From assembly GCA_032718475.1 (NCBI GenBank), contig JAUCBJ010006879.1, positions 1 through 50,698 of the forward strand: a stretch of 50,698 nucleotides of DNA, written 5' to 3'. The notes below the pieces were generated by a model that saw only the letters and a program-made list of their open reading frames with translations, ran no database searches and had not been told where the DNA came from. The stretch comes from Nemertoderma westbladi. Taxonomy: Eukaryota > Xenacoelomorpha > Nemertodermatida > Nemertodermatidae. The position numbers were made by a program, and so were the translations under genes. Below, piece by piece: positions 45,674 to 50,698 of this stretch (position 1 is the stretch's first letter; every line of letters starts with the position of its first letter).

Positions 45674-48600
45674 ATGGATGCTACATTAAATAAATTAAAG
45701 AACTCTCGTTCTGCACACTATGGCTACTGTGGAAAAGTACTGCGAAGACTTGACATAGCCCACGATGAATATCTCCACTCAAATATAGAGAATATTACAG
45801 TTGAAGACATCGAAGAAATGGAGAACATGGTAGAATAATTCAGTGCAGCCATAGAGCGATATTTCAATGCTCATCTCCTTGTCCAGGAAATTGAGCCCAC
45901 AGCTGAAGATGATACACATACACTTCGCATCGACGAATTTCAAACCCAAATTTTAACATCCAGAAAAGCAATTAAACTAGCTACCCGTCTGTATCATGAG
46001 TCTACTCGAGTAACAAATGCTAATACCTCTTCTACTGCAAACCATGACGTCACAGATACGCGACCTCGTCCAGGTTCGAATTTCCGTATTGACAGGAATA
46101 GTCAACCACAAGAACTATGTACTTCAATATCTTTGCAATCTTTCAAGATATGGCACAACAAGTTTTCTGTCCATTATCGAATTAACAATATGCGCCACAT
46201 GGAACCAGGAGATCAGTTTGGTCATTTATTTGCATGTCTATCAAGTGAAATGATTACAAAATTGAGATTTACTATGGGCATAACTATTAACACACGAAAA
46301 CCAGTAGAACAAATTTTAACTGAAATAGAACAGTATTTTACAGAAAAATCCAGCTTAGCAAGGAGACGTTGTGATTACGAAAGATGTCACCAATCAGCAG
46401 GCGAATCTTTTGAAAACTTTTACGAACGCCTTCTTAGCTTACAAGAGTTAACCGAACCAGAAACAGGTTGCACTTGTGCAGACAACCATCTGGTCACCCG
46501 CATGATGTGCGGAATTAATAATATGGAATTACAAAGGAAGCTGTTTGCATTACAACCTACAAAACTCACAGTTAAACATGTTAGGAGCGTATGCATTGCT
46601 CATGAGCGAGGAGATACTGAAACTAGTGCGTTATCAAACCCAATTTCCACTTCTGCTCAGCAGGTTTCAACGACTGAAATTGATTATGAACAAGCACATT
46701 ATTCCATGATGGCACATCTCTCAAAATTGTCAGATGATGACTCTATTCAAGCACTGCAAGTATTGCAATCCCTCCCTCCAAAGTTCAACAAAATTTACCC
46801 AAACAAGTCTACAAGCAATAATACAACAAGCAGATCAAACTCAGCTTGCTGTTGGTGCGGTGAAAATGTTGGAATGATGCACCGAATCAACAGATCCAGA
46901 TGTCCAGCAAGCCACCACCAATGTCCCAAGTGCAATAAATATGGTCACTTCCAATCTGTTTGTTTATTCATCCCGAAACATTCATCATCGACAAACAATC
47001 GACATATTCAGAAAAATGTCAACCAACCGCAATATAAAAACCAGACCCATCAGGTATATGTACCCGACGAAGAATACTCAACCATTGGGGAGGAATTCTT
47101 TGTAAACACTATTAATACATGGATTGATCACGAATCTAAAGTAGATAATACAATTAATCCTATTGGATCTGTAATTCATATATCTCATGATGTATCTAAA
47201 ACACCGACACTTGAAATGATTGCTCGGAGCGCACCCCATATCAGGATCATGGTAAAGGGACAAAATAATCACAGTTTCATATGCAATGCTCTGCCAGATA
47301 CAGGAGCTGATGCGCCAATTATTCCATATGACCTCCTCTTGAAAAATGGCTTAGAAACAGAAATAAATACCGATATAATACCGAAAATATACGCCGCTAA
47401 TAAGCAATTAATTCAAGCTTGTGGAATTATATCACTCAATATTCAATACTATGGTACTGATGTAAAAGTCCTTGCAGTTGTCACAAAGGTTGGCTCAACT
47501 TTTATTATACCTTGGTTCACATTGAAATCTTTAAACATAGTACCAGAATCATTCCCTATTCCAGAGCATACAGTAAGCCAAGTACAAGCAATAAATGATG
47601 TTGACTCTATTCGTAAGGAATTAATAGAAGAATTTAAGGATGTTTTCGATGATTCAAAATTCATGCCCATGAACATTCCTCCAATGGAAATACATCTCAA
47701 ACCAGGAGCCATACCTTATAAGTTGAAAGTCTCCCGAAAAATACCAATACATTTGGAGGCTGAAACAAAAGCAGAACTTGCAAAAATGACAAGGCTTGGT
47801 ATCATTAAGAAAGTAGAACTGAATACAGGAAAACCTCCTCCAGAATGGATAGCACCAATGGTAGTAATTAAAAAACCAAGAGGGGGAATCCGGATTTGTA
47901 TAGATTATACAAAGCTCAATGAATTTGTTGAACGACCAATACACCCTTTTAAATGCCCAGCTGACATAGTAAGCAGCATCAAACCAAATGCAGAATTTTT
48001 CTCTACAGCAGACGCAGTAAAAGGATACTGGCAAATACCACTTGATGAGTCTAGTCAACCACTTACGACATTTATATCACCCTGGGGATGCTATATGTTT
48101 GTACGTGCCCCAATGGGTCTCAGTTCTACTGGGGATGTGTTCTGCATTTGGGGAGACGAAGCTTTCAGTGGTTTAGAGAATCTAGAAAAAATAGTCGACG
48201 ATCTATTAGTTCACACTGTATCATTTGAAGAACACAAAGAATCAGTTCGGGCTATTCTAGAACGGTGCAGAGAATATCGTATAACTCTATCAAAAGAAAA
48301 GTTTATATTCGGACAACCGGAAGTCGAATTTGTGGGCCTTCGTATTGGACGTGAGGGGATTCGTGGTGACCCAAGTAAATTACGAGCAATTAAAGAATTC
48401 CCAGTTCCAAAAACCTTAAAGGAGTTACGTTCTTTTCTAGGACTTATTCACCAGCTGAACATGTTTTCAGACAAAATTGCCCCAACATCGGCACCACTGA
48501 AGGAATTATTAAGCTCAAAAAATACTTTTCGTTGGACTGATGAACACACTGCTAATTTTGAAGATATCAAAGCTACTATGATTTCTTTACCTATTCTGAA

Positions 48601-50401
48601 ACCATTCGATATGAACCTGGAAACAGCACTATTTACAGATGCATCAAGAAATGGATTGGGCTTTGTCCTCATGCAGAAACATAACGCAGGTTGGCGTATA
48701 GTTCAATGTGGGAGCAGGTTTATCACAACGACTGAAGCGAACTGGGCAGTTTGCGAACTCGAACTTCTTGGAGTTGTATGGGCAGTCAAGAAATGTCGAA
48801 CATATCTTTTAGGATGTCCACGAATTATAATAAAGACTGATCACAAACCATTACGCTCCATTTTAAATGACAAATTGCTCAATGCTATCGATAATGTTCG
48901 ACTGCAGCGACTGAAAGAGAAATTAATGGGTTATAATATAAGAGCTGAGTGGATTCCGGGTAAAGATAACATAATAGCTGACACTTTATCACGTTCTCCA
49001 GTCGATAAACCAACACCAGGTGACTCAGATTTCGCTGAAGATGTTGCCTTACATGTTCGTTCTGTTATGTCTGTTTTGACCAAAGAAATAGATCCAGCAT
49101 ACAAACTTCTATATGATGCTGCTAAAAATGATGAACATTACGATATACTTCGTTACATCATTATTAATGGTTTATCTTCACCTAACCAATTACCCTCGAC
49201 TTTAACTCCATATAAAAATATACTTCCAGAATTATCAATCCAAGATGGTCTTATTGTCTTAGGAAACCGTATAGTAGTGCCGATACAAGCTAGGGGAGAA
49301 ATACTTCGCCGTCTACATGCCTCACACCAGGGAGTGCGCCGTACTATCGAACGGGCACGCCAGCTTTATTACTGGCCAGGTTTTCGAAGTGCTATTAGGA
49401 ACACTATCGAAGCATGTGAACTGTGCCAAGTCCACAAGGCAAGCCAATGTCAAGAGCCCCTTATACAGGAATCACTTCCAAAACGGCCATTTGAAAGGGT
49501 TTCCTCAGACATATTTAGCTATGGAGGAAATTATTTCATGGTTTATGTCGATCGGTACAGTGGGTGGCCAAATGTATTCTTCTTTGGCAAGACTGTCCCC
49601 ACTACCACATCTGTTAAAACAAAGATGGCTGAATGGTTTTGCGACATGGGAGTGCCAATTAAACTCAGAACCGATGGGGGATCTCAATATACTTCACGTG
49701 AATTTAAACAATTTTGTGAAGACTGGTCTATAAATCATGCTATCAGCAGTGCCCATTACCCCCAGTCAAACGGACACGCTGAAGCTGCAGTAAAGTCTAT
49801 GAAAGCTCTTGCAAAGAAAAGCACCTCAGCAAATGGCAATTTCGACAAATTGACCTTTATAGAAGGTCTTCTCGAATGGAGGAACACCCACATAATTCAG
49901 AACACCCATCACCCTCAGCGACTAACAAGAACGCGTTTACCCACAAGCCGTAGCCTAATGGATATTCACTGGGGTGATCAATTGGATAATGCTGAGAAAA
50001 TGGCTGCCCGTCGAAAACGTGAAGAGTTTGCAAGCAAACAACGCTATGATAATCATGCTCATACCCTACCAATCTTGAACATAGGAACAATGGTATATAT
50101 CCAAGACACAGTTACTGGCAAGTGGGATCGATTTGGCAAAATCACATCCATGCGAAATGAAGAAAACAATAGGCGCAGTTACTACGTGCTGCTTCCATCA
50201 GGACGAGTATTCCTGCGCAACAGACGATTTCTACGACCTATGCCTATCATTTCGACAGATTCATCTACCATGTCGACTCACGACACTAAAACTCTTAAAT
50301 CTCCTTCCATGCCTGTACATAATTACCCGGATGTATTACGACGTGGCACACGGGAGAGACGACCACCGATCCGTTACCAAGCAACGAAACTGACTCAATA
50401 A
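45674..50401 (+). pseudogene. Gypsy gag-pol polyprotein, one frame with an early stop
   Basis: The ATG at 45674 opens a frame that hits TAA at 45836-45838 (codon 55) and then stays open to 50401. From the next ATG (46133) there are 1422 codons. Numbered from there: Gag to about 235; Cys-rich region with CCHC knuckle (CPKCNKYGHFQSVC, about 264-277); protease DTGA (389); RT about 540-740 with IVDD in place of YxDD (687-690); RNase H (TDASRNGLG, about 834); integrase HHCC zinc finger about 1061-1105; catalytic D1126, D1181 and E1217 (D,D35E); and a GPY/F-like C-terminal module. Everything after the stop looks intact. Whether the shorter 46133 start can serve is unknown; it would lack the Gag N-terminus. 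Confidence 0.85.
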
Positions 50402-50437
50402 TCAACGTCTATATTGTTCCTTTAAATACGACCAATA

Positions 50438-50450
50438 GACTGGGGCGGCA
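50438..50450 (+). other. polypurine-like tract before the 3' LTR
   Basis: GACTGGGGCGGCA immediately precedes the 3' LTR. It is a short and imperfect purine run, in the expected place for second-strand priming. Confidence 0.5.
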
Positions 50451-50698
50451 TGTACAGTAGGATGTATACTCAATATCTAATATGGACCTTCATTATATGT
50501 GTGCATAAACAACGCCACATATTACTATGTGTTTAGTTCTATGTTTGTATTCTGTACAGTGCACTCAGCTGAAGGTTTTTAGTAATATTAATTAATGGTG
50601 GTGGATTGTCTCACATATATGTCAAGCTATCCATTGAGAAAAATATTAAAAGCATTTTGTCCTAAATAATATAATATTATTTTATTGATTTATGTTCA
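50451..50698 (+). repeat. 3' LTR, truncated by window end
   Basis: 248 bases matching the 5' LTR with one substitution. The last eight bases and the flanking target duplication fall outside the window. Confidence 0.9.

Larger units (their letters stand above)
45310..50698 (+). mobile_element. Ty3/Gypsy LTR retrotransposon, nearly complete
   Basis: 5' LTR (45310-45565), primer-binding site, a single gag-pol frame and 3' LTR (from 50451, cut by the window end about eight bases early). Over the 248 shared bases the LTRs differ at one position (ATGCC near 45371 versus ACGCC near 50512), so the insertion is recent. There is no envelope frame and no chromodomain. Domain order PR-RT-RNaseH-IN places it in Ty3/Gypsy. 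Confidence 0.9.

Overview
This is nuclear DNA from an animal, most likely a marine invertebrate; the species cannot be fixed from the sequence. The evidence is GT-AG introns, long AT-rich non-coding stretches, a fibrinogen-related domain, APE-type LINEs, a piggyBac transposase, a Ty3/Gypsy LTR element and long satellite DNA. There is no operon organisation and no prokaryotic feature. Most of the window is repeats. The host content is one multi-exon gene and the remains of a second.

Layout. 1-5125: a nearly complete LINE with ORF1, and ORF2 carrying PHD finger, endonuclease and reverse transcriptase; ORF2 is broken by two single-base deletions. 5470-7290: a short GTGGGG-ended repeat next to a decayed minus-strand LINE. 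7371-7850: a tRNA-like SINE head and a small foldback element. 7927-13061: six exons, mutually consistent in phase, of a host gene for a probably GPI-anchored, Cys-bracketed helical-repeat protein; its 5' end is missing. 14032-17017: a decayed fibrinogen-domain gene (membrane-anchor segment, then FReD) split by a minus-strand RTE-like LINE. 17129-18410: two minisatellites. 19368-26023: a dead piggyBac element into which other repeats are nested, including two opposed LINE copies that form a ~0.6 kb inverted repeat. A 61-bp LINE tail sits in the transposase with a perfect 15-bp target duplication. 26423-27880: nested foldback elements. 28165-29400: LINE scraps. 29934-44896: seven head-to-tail copies of a 2.07-2.23 kb unit, each with a core of ~146-bp monomers carrying a conserved CCCTCTAGCGG motif. 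45310-50698: a young Ty3/Gypsy element with near-identical LTRs and one long gag-pol frame interrupted by an early stop codon; its 3' LTR is cut by the window end.

The least expected contents are the spliced host gene, which no single ORF reveals, and the tandem array, whose unit looks like a non-autonomous rolling-circle (Helitron-like, pearl/DINE-type) element turned into a satellite. Nothing here behaves as a gene cluster; the mobile elements are independent and explain most of the structure by nested insertion.
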